Assembly (NCBI GenBank): GCA_946482365.1
Contig: CAMLQY010000023.1
Coordinates: 1-28,802 of the forward strand
Reading direction: 5' to 3'
Source: an uncultured Actinomycetes bacterium
GTDB taxonomy: Bacteria > Actinomycetota > Thermoleophilia > Solirubrobacterales > 70-9
Length of the DNA stretch: 28,802 nt
Shown: piece by piece, positions 1 to 8,800 of the stretch
How the letters are laid out: every line of letters begins with the position of its first letter
How positions within the stretch are numbered: the stretch's first letter is position 1
Notes under the pieces: generated by a model
The model's input: the letters and a program-made list of their open reading frames with translations, nothing else
Database searches by the model: none
What the model was told of the DNA's origin: nothing
Translations under genes and position numbers: made by a program

Positions 1-319
1 CCGCCAGCATGTAGCCGAAGGCGTAGGGCATGATCTCGCGCAGGTCGCACCAGGCCGAGAAGACGCCGGCGTAGGCGGGCGCGCCCTGGGCGCGCAGCAG
101 GTAGGCGCCCTCGATCCCGCACTGCAGGCCGAGGATGAAGACGAGGCCCCAGATGATCAGCGCCGAGCCGAGGATCAGGATTCCCGCCTGGCGCAGGCTC
201 TCGCCGAAGAAGCGCAGGACGCGGCCGCTGTAGACGAGGCCGGCGATGCGCGAGCCGAAGCGGGCGATCTCCCCGAAGGAGTCGAGCCAGCCGCGCGGGA
301 CCTCGAGCCAGGCGTTCAT
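1..319 (-). CDS. YrbE/MlaE-family ABC permease subunit, 5' end only (partial)
   Basis: This is the N-terminal 106 residues of an MlaE/YrbE permease; the rest lies beyond the left window edge. It begins MNAWLEVPRGWLDSFGEI and has a hydrophobic stretch near residues 42-65, then the 'R..QG.PAYAGVFSAWCDLREIMPYAFG' region, where YrbE proteins begin their conserved core. In actinobacteria such permeases pair with an upstream YrbE and with MCE substrate-binding proteins to move lipids or sterols across the envelope. It lies 64 bp downstream of another permease on the same strand, as in yrbEA-yrbEB pairs, so it should be the second (B) subunit. The ATG is preceded by GGAG at a spacing of about 9. The family call is confident; the substrate is unknown. 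Confidence 0.8.
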   Translation of the reverse strand, partial: MNAWLEVPRGWLDSFGEIARFGSRIAGLVYSGRVLRFFGESLRQAGILILGSALIIWGLVFILGLQCGIEGAYLLRAQGAPAYAGVFSAWCDLREIMPYAFGYMLA

Positions 320-383
320 GACAAACGACTCCGCTTCGCTCCCGGCGCGAAGAACCAGATATGCACGCTTGGTCGCTCCGCGA

Positions 384-1190
384 TCATCGGATCGTCTGCA
401 GCTCCGGGTTGGTGGCGAGCAGGGTCTGGGTGAAGGCGTAGTTGAAGGCGAAGACGCCCATGAAGGAGATCACCACCGCCTGGTTGACGGCGCGGCCGAC
501 GCCCGCCGCCCCCCCGGACGCGGTCATCCCCTTGTAGGAGCAGACGACGGCGATGATCGCGCCGAACAGCGTGCACTTGACCACTGAGCCCCAGAGGTCG
601 GTGACCGAGGCGTTGGAGAAGAGGGTGGCGAGGAAGCCGCCGAGCGGCTGCTTGTAGAGCAGCTCGGTGATGATCCCGCCGCTGATGCCGAAGACCAGGG
701 CATAGATGTCGAGCAGGCCGGTGATCAGCATCAGGGCGAGGAAGCGGGGCACGACCAGGTTCTTGATCGGGTCGACGCCGAGCACCTGCAGGGCGTCGAG
801 CTCCTCGCGGATCTTGCGGGCGCCGAGGTCGGCGGTGATCGCGGTGCCAGCGACGCCAGCGACGACGACAGCGGTCACGAACGGCGCGAACTCGCGGATC
901 GAGGCAAGGACGAAGAAGCCGCCGAGGCGGTCGAGCGCGCCGAAGAGGGAGAGGAAGTTGGCCGCCTGCAGGCCCGGCGCACCGAAGCCGAAGGCAACAG
1001 TGGAGACGAGCAGCGGGAACCAGCAGAGCTGCAGGGCGAAGAGGAACTGGCCGATGAACTCCTCGCCGTAGGGGTACGGAGGCTTGACCGCGGAGACGAG
1101 CGTGCGGGCGGTGAGGATCATCATGTCCCCGACCTGTTCGAACAGCGACTTGGCGGGCAGGAACGCCCTGTTCACCGCGGATCCGACCAT
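384..1190 (-). CDS. YrbE/MlaE-family ABC permease subunit (A-type)
   Basis: A complete 268-residue integral membrane protein of the MlaE/YrbE family. Family marks are the 'FVTAVVVAGVAGTAITADLGARKIREELDAL' core (about residues 103-133), followed by 'VLGVDPIKNLVVPRFLALM' and several hydrophobic helices to the C-terminus. Known relatives form the transmembrane part of ABC importers that move lipids together with MCE proteins and an Mkl/MlaF ATPase. The start is ATG with a strong AGGAGGAGG ribosome binding site about 6 nt upstream, and a TAGACT -10-like element (complement of 1211-1216) lies just before it. It is the first gene of the operon that continues off the left edge. Length is normal for the family. 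Substrate cannot be read from the sequence. Confidence 0.88.
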   Translation of the reverse strand: MVGSAVNRAFLPAKSLFEQVGDMMILTARTLVSAVKPPYPYGEEFIGQFLFALQLCWFPLLVSTVAFGFGAPGLQAANFLSLFGALDRLGGFFVLASIREFAPFVTAVVVAGVAGTAITADLGARKIREELDALQVLGVDPIKNLVVPRFLALMLITGLLDIYALVFGISGGIITELLYKQPLGGFLATLFSNASVTDLWGSVVKCTLFGAIIAVVCSYKGMTASGGAAGVGRAVNQAVVISFMGVFAFNYAFTQTLLATNPELQTIR

Positions 1191-1293
1191 CGTTCCTCCT
1201 CCTGCGAACGAGTCTATGGGATGTGCCGGGGGGCACTGTTGAGTTCGGGCTAAAGGGGCGCGGATGCAGGCCGGAAGCAGCCAACCCCCGTGC

Positions 1294-1308
1294 TATGTTG
1301 CGGCCGCC
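1294..1308 (+). promoter_or_regulatory. Putative promoter -10 for the 1309 lipoprotein gene
   Basis: TATGTT at 1294-1299 sits inside CCCGTGCTATGTTGC. A near-identical string, CCCGTGCTATGCTGC, lies before the other small lipoprotein gene (-10 at 3619-3624). No convincing -35 is visible. The predicted transcription start falls a few bases before GTG 1309, giving an almost leaderless mRNA. Confidence 0.4.
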
Positions 1309-1971
1309 GTGGGGGGGCATCGCATACACGCATCGCATTCCCGCCCGAGGGCGGCGGTCGTGGCCTGCCTCGTTGCCGCGCTTGCGATCTCGGCCGGCGC
1401 CTGCGGAGGGGACGAACCCTCATCTGACGCGAACGAGCCCGCGGGCAAGTACACGGTCGAGGTCGTCTCCGCAGAGTTCCCCTCGCGCCAGGTCCTCGGC
1501 CAGACGTCGCTGCTGCGGCTCGGCATCCGCAACACCGGGCGCAAGACGGTCCCGGCCCTGGCGGTCACGATCTCGATCGCGGGCCGCGAGGGCCAGGCGT
1601 CCACCCTGCCCTTCGCGATCCGCGACCCCCAGCCCGGGCTCGCCCAGCCGGACCGCCCCGTCTGGGTGCTCGCCCTCAGGTACCCGAAATTCGCCGGCTC
1701 CTCCGAACCGGGCGGGGGCGGGACCTCGAGCCCGAAGACCTTCGCCTTCGGCGAGCTGAAGCCGGGCGCAACCGCCGACGTGGTCTGGAAGCTGAGCGCG
1801 GTCAGGACCGGCCGCTACGTGCTTCGCTTCGTCGTCGACGCCGGCATCGGCGGCCAGGCGAAGGCGGTCACCGAGGGCGGCAGCGAACCCGGCGGGTCGA
1901 TCGGTGCGCGAATCGTCTCGGCCACCCCCGAAAAGGTCGTCACCGACTCGGGCGAGGTCGTCGAGAAGTGA
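1309..1971 (+). CDS. Putative exported lipoprotein of unknown function
   Basis: About 220 residues. The N-terminus carries a basic region (HRIHASHSRPR), a hydrophobic core (VVACLVAALAISAG) and a lipobox with Cys at about residue 32, so the protein should be lipid-anchored outside the membrane. The mature part is Gly/Pro-rich with beta-type segments: 'VLGQTSLLRLGIRNTGRKTVPALAVTISIAG' and 'LKPGATADVVWKLSAVRTGRYVLRFVVDAG' look like an immunoglobulin-like or CARDB-type fold. I chose GTG 1309 because a -10-like TATGTT lies just upstream; an in-frame ATG at 1264 would place that promoter inside the gene, and GTG 1360 would leave the signal peptide without positive charge. It is divergent from the YrbE operon, so a role in that transport system is possible but unsupported. 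Confidence 0.72.
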   Translation: MGGHRIHASHSRPRAAVVACLVAALAISAGACGGDEPSSDANEPAGKYTVEVVSAEFPSRQVLGQTSLLRLGIRNTGRKTVPALAVTISIAGREGQASTLPFAIRDPQPGLAQPDRPVWVLALRYPKFAGSSEPGGGGTSSPKTFAFGELKPGATADVVWKLSAVRTGRYVLRFVVDAGIGGQAKAVTEGGSEPGGSIGARIVSATPEKVVTDSGEVVEK

Positions 1972-2016
1972 CACTTCTGTGACCGTTCTTTAATACGCGG
2001 TCTGCAACTTTCTGTC

Positions 2017-2028
2017 TACAGTGCCATC
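2017..2028 (+). promoter_or_regulatory. Putative -10 giving a leaderless transcript for the 2029 gene
   Basis: TACAGT at 2017-2022 is six bases before ATG 2029, which has no Shine-Dalgarno sequence. The geometry predicts transcription starting at or next to the A of the start codon. Confidence 0.4.
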
Positions 2029-2367
2029 ATGGAGGCGATGCGACAGAACTGGACTGACGACCGCATGGACGACCTGGCCGCGCAGGTCGACGCCGGTTTC
2101 GCCCAAGCGCGCGTTGACGTCGGCTCGACGCGAGAGGAACTTCGGCGCGAAATCAAGGATCAAGGCGACGAATTTCGGCGCGAGCTCAACGAGCAAGGCA
2201 AGGAATTGCGAGGGGAGATCAAAGGCCTGGGACAGGAACTGCGGGGGGAGATGCAGGCGCTCGCCGCCATTGTCGCAGCCGGCCAGCACACGATGTTGCA
2301 GATCTGCGGTGGGCTCGCCGCAGCGCTGATCGCCATGATGGCCACACTGGTCGCCGCGGTGTTCTGA
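2029..2367 (+). CDS. Small coiled-coil protein with C-terminal membrane anchor
   Basis: 112 residues. The first 80 are a highly charged helix with repeating 'EELRREIKDQGDEFRRELNEQGKELRGEIKGLGQELRGEM', an 11-residue-like repeat rich in Glu/Arg/Lys expected to form a coiled coil. The last 25 residues (LQICGGLAAALIAMMATLVAAVF) form one transmembrane helix ending at the C-terminus, so the coil probably faces the cytoplasm in a tail-anchored way. I do not recognise the family; it resembles the many small 'coil plus TM' proteins in GC-rich actinobacteria. It lies between a lipoprotein gene and the sugar dehydrogenase gene on the same strand but has its own -10-like element. No function can be assigned. 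Confidence 0.72.
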   Translation: MEAMRQNWTDDRMDDLAAQVDAGFAQARVDVGSTREELRREIKDQGDEFRRELNEQGKELRGEIKGLGQELRGEMQALAAIVAAGQHTMLQICGGLAAALIAMMATLVAAVF

Positions 2368-2398
2368 GCGCGCCGGGGAACCTCGATACCGTTGGCTC

Positions 2399-3595
2399 GT
2401 GGGGCGCCGGGCCACTTTTACCGCCTTCTTCGCAGCTTTGGCGCTGATCGCGCTGCCGGCCTGCGGGTCCGCGCGGGATCACCGGGAGACCGAGGCCAAA
2501 CAGCGACCCGGCGGCGTCGCCCTGAAGCAGGTTGGCAGCTTCGAGAGCCCGACCTACGTCGCAGCGGCGCCCGGCTTCCCGAAGCTGCTCTTCGTCACCG
2601 AGCAGGGGGGCCGGGTTGAGGTCATGCGCGGTGGCCGGCGCCGGGGCCGGCCGTTCCTCGACATCCGGAGCCTGGTCGGGTACGACGGCGGCGAGCGCGG
2701 GCTGCTCTCGATCGCCTTCCCGCCCGACTACCGGCAGAGCCGGCGTTTCTACGTCTATTACACGGACAACGACGGCAACATCCGCGTCGACGAGTTCCGC
2801 CGCCGCGGCGCAACGCGAGCGGCTCACGGCTCACGGCGCACGGTGATCGTGGTCCCGCACGCGGTCCACGCCAATCACAACGGCGGCCAGCTCCAGTTTC
2901 TCGGCGATCTGCTCTTCCTCGCCACCGGCGACGGCGGCTCCGGTGGCGACCCGCCCAACAACGCGCAGAACACCGACAGCCTGCTGGGCAAGCTGCTGCG
3001 CATCGACCCGCGGCCCTCCGGCGGGCGGCCCTACTCAGTCCCGGCCGGCAACCCGTTCGTGGGACGGCCGGGCCGCGACGAGATCTACAGCTACGGGCTG
3101 CGGAACCCCTACCGCTTCTCCTTCGACACGACCACGGCGCCGGGCCACCCGCGGATCGCGATCGCCGACGTCGGCCAAGACCGCTTCGAGGAGCTCGACT
3201 ACACCACGGTGGGAGCCGCCAACGGCGCCAACTTCGGCTGGGACGCCTTCGAGGGCTTCGCCCCCTTCACCGAAGACAGCGACGACACACCGGATCCCGG
3301 CGGCACGGTGAAGCCGATCATGGCCTACGGCCGGGGCCGCGACGGCGGCAGCTGCACGATCATCGGCGGTTACGTGTCCCGTGACCCCCGCCTTCCCTCG
3401 CTGCGCGGTCGTTACGTCTACGCCGACCTCTGCGCGGGGGCCTTGCGCAGCCTCGCCCCTCACCTGCGCCGCGCCGGCAAAGACCGCCGCCTGGGCCTCA
3501 CCGTGAACGCCCCCTCCACGTTCGGCGAAGACGGCCGTGGGCGCCTCTACGTGGCCTCGATAGAAGGGCCGGTCTACAGGCTCGTACCGCGCTGA
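2399..3595 (+). CDS. PQQ-dependent sugar dehydrogenase family lipoprotein (GSDH/YliI-like)
   Basis: 398 residues with a lipoprotein signal (RRATFTAFFAALALIALPAC, lipobox Cys22), then a six-bladed beta-propeller of the glucose/sorbosone dehydrogenase family. Family signatures are 'GGERGLLSIAFPPDY', 'HNGGQLQFLGD' (His160, at the position of the catalytic base in soluble glucose dehydrogenase), 'LATGDGGSGGDPPNNAQ', 'SLLGKLLRIDP', 'YSYGLRNPYRFSFD' (Arg235-Asn236, PQQ-binding in known relatives) and 'ANFGWDAFEG'. Known members oxidise aldose sugars with PQQ on the outer face of the membrane. The substrate is not predictable, and no PQQ biosynthesis genes are in the window. The start is GTG 2399; an upstream GGGGA is distant, so initiation is not well explained. 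It lies 31 bp downstream of the preceding gene. Confidence 0.88.
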   Translation: MGRRATFTAFFAALALIALPACGSARDHRETEAKQRPGGVALKQVGSFESPTYVAAAPGFPKLLFVTEQGGRVEVMRGGRRRGRPFLDIRSLVGYDGGERGLLSIAFPPDYRQSRRFYVYYTDNDGNIRVDEFRRRGATRAAHGSRRTVIVVPHAVHANHNGGQLQFLGDLLFLATGDGGSGGDPPNNAQNTDSLLGKLLRIDPRPSGGRPYSVPAGNPFVGRPGRDEIYSYGLRNPYRFSFDTTTAPGHPRIAIADVGQDRFEELDYTTVGAANGANFGWDAFEGFAPFTEDSDDTPDPGGTVKPIMAYGRGRDGGSCTIIGGYVSRDPRLPSLRGRYVYADLCAGALRSLAPHLRRAGKDRRLGLTVNAPSTFGEDGRGRLYVASIEGPVYRLVPR

Positions 3596-3618
3596 GCGCC
3601 GTGTGCAAAATCCCGTGC

Positions 3619-3647
3619 TATGCTGCCGCCGAATGCGGGAGGATTTC
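3619..3647 (+). promoter_or_regulatory. Putative promoter and ribosome binding site that fix the start at TTG 3648
   Basis: TATGCT at 3619-3624 lies in a CCCGTGCTATGCTGC context also seen near 1287. GGGAGG at 3637-3642 is five bases before TTG 3648. These place initiation at 3648, not at in-frame GTG 3603 (upstream of the -10) or ATG 3633. Confidence 0.5.
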
Positions 3648-4151
3648 TTGAACATAAGAGGGGTCTTGGTCATTGCAGGGGTGCTCGCCGCTCTGCTCCT
3701 CGTCGCCGGCTGCGGCAGCGACGAGGACGACGCCACCGGGTCTTCCGCGGGCGGCGAAGTCACGGTTGAAACGGGTTCGCTCTCCAAGGCGGAGTTCATC
3801 GAGCAAGCCAACGAGGTCTGCGCCAAAAGTCGCGAACAGCTAGCAGAAAAAGTCCTCGAGTTTGTAGAAGAATCGCAGGAAAACCCGACCAAACCCTCGG
3901 AAGGCTCACCGGAAGTGGAGTTTGTCGAAGACACCTACGTCCCGAGCTTCCAACAACAGCTCGACAAAATCAGCGCGATCGGCGCGCCCGCCGGTGACGA
4001 GAAGCAGATCACCGTATTTCTCCAAACCATGCAGGACGGGATCGACAGAGCGGCGGAAGAACCGCAGGCGGCCGCCGACGGCGACATTTCCCTCGACGAA
4101 GCGGCCAAGCTCGCCAGGGCTTACGGCCTCAAAAACTGCGCAGAAATCTGA
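3648..4151 (+). CDS. Putative small exported lipoprotein with conserved Cys pair
   Basis: 167 residues from TTG 3648. A short basic start (MNIRG), a strong hydrophobic core and the lipobox VAGC (Cys22) mark a lipoprotein. An acidic linker (SDEDDATGSS) follows. The mature domain opens with 'LSKAEFIEQANEVCAKSREQLAEK' and ends with 'ARAYGLKNCAEI'. A Cys after an 'AN.iC' helix plus a Cys in a terminal 'YGL..C' motif is a pattern I associate with a common uncharacterised extracellular family in Thermoleophilia; the two cysteines probably form a disulphide. The middle part is helical and Gln/Glu-rich. Its function is unknown. It has its own promoter-like signal, so it need not be co-transcribed with the dehydrogenase upstream. 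Confidence 0.75.
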   Translation: MNIRGVLVIAGVLAALLLVAGCGSDEDDATGSSAGGEVTVETGSLSKAEFIEQANEVCAKSREQLAEKVLEFVEESQENPTKPSEGSPEVEFVEDTYVPSFQQQLDKISAIGAPAGDEKQITVFLQTMQDGIDRAAEEPQAAADGDISLDEAAKLARAYGLKNCAEI

Positions 4152-4176
4152 CCTGACGCGCAGAACCCGTGGTTGC

Positions 4177-4200
4177 GGTTAACCTTGGCTGACCAGCCAA
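4177..4200. promoter_or_regulatory. Inverted-repeat operator upstream of the aldehyde dehydrogenase gene
   Basis: TTGGCTGACCAGCCAA at 4185-4200 is a perfect inverted repeat (6-bp arms, 4-bp centre), directly preceded by the palindrome GGTTAACC at 4177-4184. It closely matches TTGACTGACCAGTCAA at 24499-24514, upstream of the nitrilase-tetR operon: 14 of 16 bases are identical and the two changes are symmetric, preserving the dyad. This is typical of a TetR-family operator. Confidence 0.6.
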
Positions 4201-4222
4201 GAGTCGAGGAAGGGAGTTCCAA

Positions 4223-5800
4223 GTGGAGAGCGGCACCGCCGAGAAGGGCAGCGAGGCGATCGACGGCATCGACGGCTCGGGCGCAAGCACCGCGCCGGAT
4301 CGCATCGAGGTCCACAATCCCGCCACCGGCGGCCTCATCGCCACTGTCCCGATCGACTCGCCCCAGGCGGTCGCCGAAACGGTTGCCCGGGTGCGTGCCA
4401 ACCAGGCCGAGTGGGAGGCGATCGGGATCGAGGGCCGCTACCACTGGCTCGCCAAGCTGCGCGACTGGCTGCTCGACAACTCCGAGCGGGTGATCGACAC
4501 GATGCAGGCCGAGACCGGCAAGGTCCGCGCCGACGCCTCCGGCGAGCCGGTCTACCTCGCCGACTTGATCAACTTCTACGGCAAGAAGGCCGCCGAGTTC
4601 ATCGGCGAGGAGGCGGTCCGTCCGCACACCCCCCTCCTGGCCTCCAAGAAGCTGCGCGTACAGTACCGGCCCCACCCCGTGGTCGGCATCATCAGCCCCT
4701 GGAACTTCCCCCTGATCCTCGCCCTCGGCGACGCGATCCCGGCGATGCAGGCCGGCGCCGCGGTGGTCGTCAAGCCATCCGAGTTCACCCCCCTGGGCCT
4801 GGCCGAGGTGGTAAAGGCCTGGAAGGAGGAGATCGGCGGCCCCGACGTCTTCGACTGCGTGCAGGGTGTCGGCGAGACCGGCGGGGCGCTGGTCGACGAG
4901 GTCGACTTCGTCCAGTTCACCGGTTCGGACCGCACCGGGCGCAAGGTGATGGCACGGGCGGCCGAGACGCTGACCCCGGTCAGCCTCGAGCTCGGCGGCA
5001 AGGACCCGATGATCGTCCTCGCCGACGCCGACCTCGACCGGGCGGCGAACGCCGCGGCCTGGGGCGGGATGATGAACTCGGGCCAGATCTGCATGTCGGT
5101 GGAGCGGATCTACGTCGAGGAGCCCGCCTACGACAGCTTTCTCGCCAAGCTCACTGCCGCGGTCGGCGAGCTGCGCCAGGGCGCCGACGGCAGGGGCTTC
5201 GGCAAGGAGATCGGTGCGATGACCTCTCCCAACCAGATCGGCATCGTCGAGGACCACGTCGGCGACGCGCTGGCAAGCGGGGCGAAGGCGCTGACCGGGG
5301 GCAAGCGGGTGCCCGGCCCCGGCGACTACTTCGAGCCGACGGTGCTGGTCGACGTCGACCACTCGATGAAGGTGATGCGCGAGGAGACCTTCGGCCCGGT
5401 CGTCGGCGTGATGAAGGTACGTGACGCCGAGGAGGCGCTGCGCCTCGCCAACGAAAGCCGCTACGGCCTCTCCGGCTCGGTCTTCGGCGAGAAGGAGCGG
5501 GCCGAGCGAGTGGCGCGGCGGGTCGAGTGCGGCGCGGTCAACGTCAACGACGTGCTGGTCAACTACGCGGCGATGGACGTGCCGATGGGCGGCTGGAAGC
5601 AGTCGGGCATCGGCTACCGCCACGGCGAGCCGGGAATCAAGAAGTACTGCCGCACCGAGTCGGTAGTGATCACCCGCTTCGGCGGCAAGCGCGAGGCGAC
5701 CTGGTTCCCCTACACGAAGGCCCGCCGCGGCATGATCGACCGCGTCGCCCAGGCGTTCAACGCCCGCGACCTGAAGCGCCGCCTCGGCTTGCGCGGCTGA
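4223..5800 (+). CDS. Aldehyde dehydrogenase, succinate-semialdehyde dehydrogenase (GabD2)-like
   Basis: 525 residues, full length for the NAD(P)-dependent aldehyde dehydrogenase superfamily. Visible motifs are 'GIISPWNFPLILALGDAIPA' (cofactor-binding loop), 'VVVKPSEFTPLGL', 'VQFTGSDRTGRKV', 'SLELGGKDP' with the general base Glu256, 'MNSGQICMSVERIYV' with the catalytic Cys290, and 'EETFGPVVGVMKV'. The 'GQ.C.S.ERIYV' context and the basic C-terminus resemble actinobacterial GabD2-type enzymes, so oxidation of succinic semialdehyde or a similar aldehyde is likely; the exact substrate is inference. The start is GTG 4223 with AAGGGAG at good spacing. An inverted repeat shared with the nitrilase-tetR operon lies 22 bp before the start, suggesting TetR control. 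Confidence 0.88.
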   Translation: MESGTAEKGSEAIDGIDGSGASTAPDRIEVHNPATGGLIATVPIDSPQAVAETVARVRANQAEWEAIGIEGRYHWLAKLRDWLLDNSERVIDTMQAETGKVRADASGEPVYLADLINFYGKKAAEFIGEEAVRPHTPLLASKKLRVQYRPHPVVGIISPWNFPLILALGDAIPAMQAGAAVVVKPSEFTPLGLAEVVKAWKEEIGGPDVFDCVQGVGETGGALVDEVDFVQFTGSDRTGRKVMARAAETLTPVSLELGGKDPMIVLADADLDRAANAAAWGGMMNSGQICMSVERIYVEEPAYDSFLAKLTAAVGELRQGADGRGFGKEIGAMTSPNQIGIVEDHVGDALASGAKALTGGKRVPGPGDYFEPTVLVDVDHSMKVMREETFGPVVGVMKVRDAEEALRLANESRYGLSGSVFGEKERAERVARRVECGAVNVNDVLVNYAAMDVPMGGWKQSGIGYRHGEPGIKKYCRTESVVITRFGGKREATWFPYTKARRGMIDRVAQAFNARDLKRRLGLRG

Positions 5801-5846
5801 GACGGACGCTGCATGTGTGGTTGCTGGGAGCTTTCGGCCTCCCCGG

Positions 5847-5861
5847 TAGCCTCTTTGAGCA
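5847..5861 (+). promoter_or_regulatory. Putative -10 for metH
   Basis: TAGCCT at 5847-5852 lies nine bases before ATG 5862, and no Shine-Dalgarno sequence is present (CTCTTTGAGCA precedes the ATG). The 61-bp gap after the aldehyde dehydrogenase gene is too short for a cobalamin riboswitch, and none is seen. Confidence 0.35.
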
Positions 5862-8800
5862 ATGGCCGAGCGTGACTTCATAGCCGCAACGCGCGAGCGC
5901 GTCGTCGTCTTCGACGGCGGCATGGGCGCGACCCTGGAGCAGTTCGAGCTGACCCAGGAGGACTACGGCGGGCTCGCCGGCAAGTGCCACGAGGCGCTGG
6001 TGCTGAACCGGCCCGACGTGATCGAGGGGGTGCACGCCTCGATGCTCGACGCCGGCGCCGAGGTTGTAGAGACCGACACCTTCCAGGGCTCGCGGCTGAA
6101 GCTGGAAGAGTGGGGGCTCGGCGAGCAGACGCTGGAGATCAACGTCAAGGCGGCGGAGATCGCCCGCAAGGCCGCGGGGCCCGACCGCTTCGTCGCCGGC
6201 TCGATCGGGCCGACCGGGTTCCTCCCCGCCTCCACCGACCCCACCCTCGGCGACATCTCCTTCGCCCGTCTGGTCGAGGTCTTCGCCGAGCAGGCGCGCG
6301 GCCTGGTCGAAGGCGGCGCCGACCTGATCATCGTCGAGACCGCGCAGGACGTCCTCGAGGTGAAGGCGGCGATCTTCGGCGCCCGCGAGGCCTTCGCGGC
6401 GGCGGGCCGGCGGCTGCCGATCCAGGCCAGCGTCTCGCTCCTGCCCCAGGGCGGCAAGATGCTGCTCGGCACCGACATCCAGGCCGTGCTGACGACGCTG
6501 GCGGCGCTCGACGTCGACGTGATCGGGCTCAACTGCTCGACCGGGCCCGAGGACATGCGCGACGCGATCCGGTTTCTCGGCGAGAACAGCCCGCTGCCGG
6601 TCCACTGCATACCCAACGCCGGCCTACCACTGCAGGGGCCAGACGGCGAGACGATCTTCCCCGAAGAGCCCGAGCCGCTGGCGGCGACCCTGGGCGAGTT
6701 CGTCGAGCGCTACGGCATCGGCATCGTCGGCGGCTGCTGCGGCACGACGCCGGCGCACATCGCGGCGATCCGCGAGCGGGTCGACGGGCGCGTGCCGGGC
6801 GAGCGCCCGGCGCCGGGTCCCCCCCAGCTCTCCTCGATGATGACCTCCACCCCACTCGTGCAGGAACCGCGACCGACGCTGGTCGGCGAGCGGGTCAACT
6901 CGCAGGGCTCGCGCAAGGCGAAGGAGCTGCTGCTCGCCGAGGACTACGACGGCCTGGTACAGGTCGCCGAGGACCAGGTCGAAGGCGGCGCCCACCTGCT
7001 CGACGTCTGCGTGGCGCTGACCGAGCGCTCCGACGAGGACGAGCAGATGGCGGCGGTGGTGAAGCGGATCTCGCTGACCCAGCCTGCGCCGATCCAGGTC
7101 GACTCGACCGAGCCGGAGGTGATCCGCGCCGCCCTGGAGCAGATCCCCGGGCGGGCGGTCGTCAACTCGATCAACCTCGAGGCCGGCCGCGAGAAGGCCG
7201 ACGTCGTCGTGCCGATCGCCAAGGCCCACGGCGCTGCGCTGATCGCGCTGACGATCGACGAGATCGGGATGGCGAAGACGGCCGAGCGCAAGGTCGAGAT
7301 TGCCAAGCGCATCCGCGACATCGCCTGCGAGGAGCACGGCCTCGATCCCGAGGCGCTGATCTTCGACGCGCTCACCTTCACGCTCACGACGGGCGAGGCG
7401 GAGTGGCGACCGTCGGCCGTGGAGACGATCGAGGGCATCCGCCGGATCAAGGCCGAGCTGCCAGGCGTCAAGACCTCGCTTGGCGTCTCCAACGTCTCCT
7501 TCGGCGTCTCGCCGCCGGCGCGCGCAGTGCTCAACTCGGTCTTCCTCCACCACTGCGTCGAGGCCGGGCTGGACCTGGCGATGGTCAACCCCAACCACAT
7601 CACCCCCTACTCGGAGATCTCCGCCGAGGAGCGCGAGCTGACCGACGACCTCGTCTTCGACCGCCGCGAGGACGCGCTGGAGCGCTTCATCGCCCACTTC
7701 GAGTCCAAGGGCGAGGAGAGTGCCGAGGAGGCGGGCGACCCGACCGAGGGCATGGAGCCCGAGGAGGCCCTGCACTGGCACATCCTGCGCCGCAAGAAGG
7801 AGGGGGTCGAGGGGTGGATCGACCGCTCGGTGGAGAAAACCGGCGCCGTGCCGACGCTGAACGAGGTCCTGTTGCCGGCGATGAAGGAGGTCGGCGACAA
7901 GTTCGGCGCCGGCGAACTGATCCTGCCCTTCGTCCTGCAGTCGGCCGAAGTGATGAAGCGCGCCGTGGCGCAGCTGGAGAACTACCTCGACCGGATCGAC
8001 GGCCACACCAAGGGCAAGGTGGTGATCGCCACCGTCTTCGGCGACGTGCACGACATCGGCAAGTCGCTGGTCAACACGATCCTCACCAACAACGGCTACA
8101 CCGTGATCGACCTCGGCAAGCAGGTCCCGGTCGACGCGATCATCGAGGCCGCGGTCGAGAACGAGGCCGACGCGATCGGCCTCTCCGCCCTGCTCGTCTC
8201 GACCTCCAAGCAGATGCCGATCTGCGTCCAGGAGCTGCACCAGCGCGGGCTCGGCTTCCCGGTGCTGATCGGGGGAGCGGCAATCAACCGCGACTTCGGC
8301 CGCCGCACGCTCTACCCACAGGGGAAGGAGTCCGACGAGGTCTACGCGCCGGGCGTCTTCTACTGCAAAGACGCTTTCCAGGGCCTCGACACGATGGACG
8401 CCCTGGTCGACGAGGCGGCCCGCGAAGCGCTGGTCGCACGGATCCGCGCCGAGGCGCAGGAGCTGCGCGAGAAGCCGGCGCGCGCCGACGACGGCCCGCC
8501 GACCAGCGACGCCAGCGTCCGCTCGGCCGCCCGCACCGACGTGCCGGTCCCCGCGCCACCCTTCTGGGGCGTGCGCGAGGTCGACCTCGACCTCGACGAG
8601 GTCTTCCCCCACCTCGACCGCCACGTGCTCTTCAAGCTGCACTGGGGCGGGCGTGGGGTCAAGGGCGAGGCGTGGAGGCAGCTGGTCGAGGGAGCCGACG
8701 GCGAGGAGGGCTTCGCTCCCCGCCTCGAGCGGATGTGGCGCGAGCAGGACTACCTTCACCCGCGGGCGAGGCTCGGTTACTTCCCGGCGGCCGCCAAGGG

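Noticed and set aside
5801..5861. Possible cobalamin riboswitch before metH
   Set aside because: Only 61 bp are available and there is no B12-box-like sequence; a -10-like element and a leaderless start explain the gap better.
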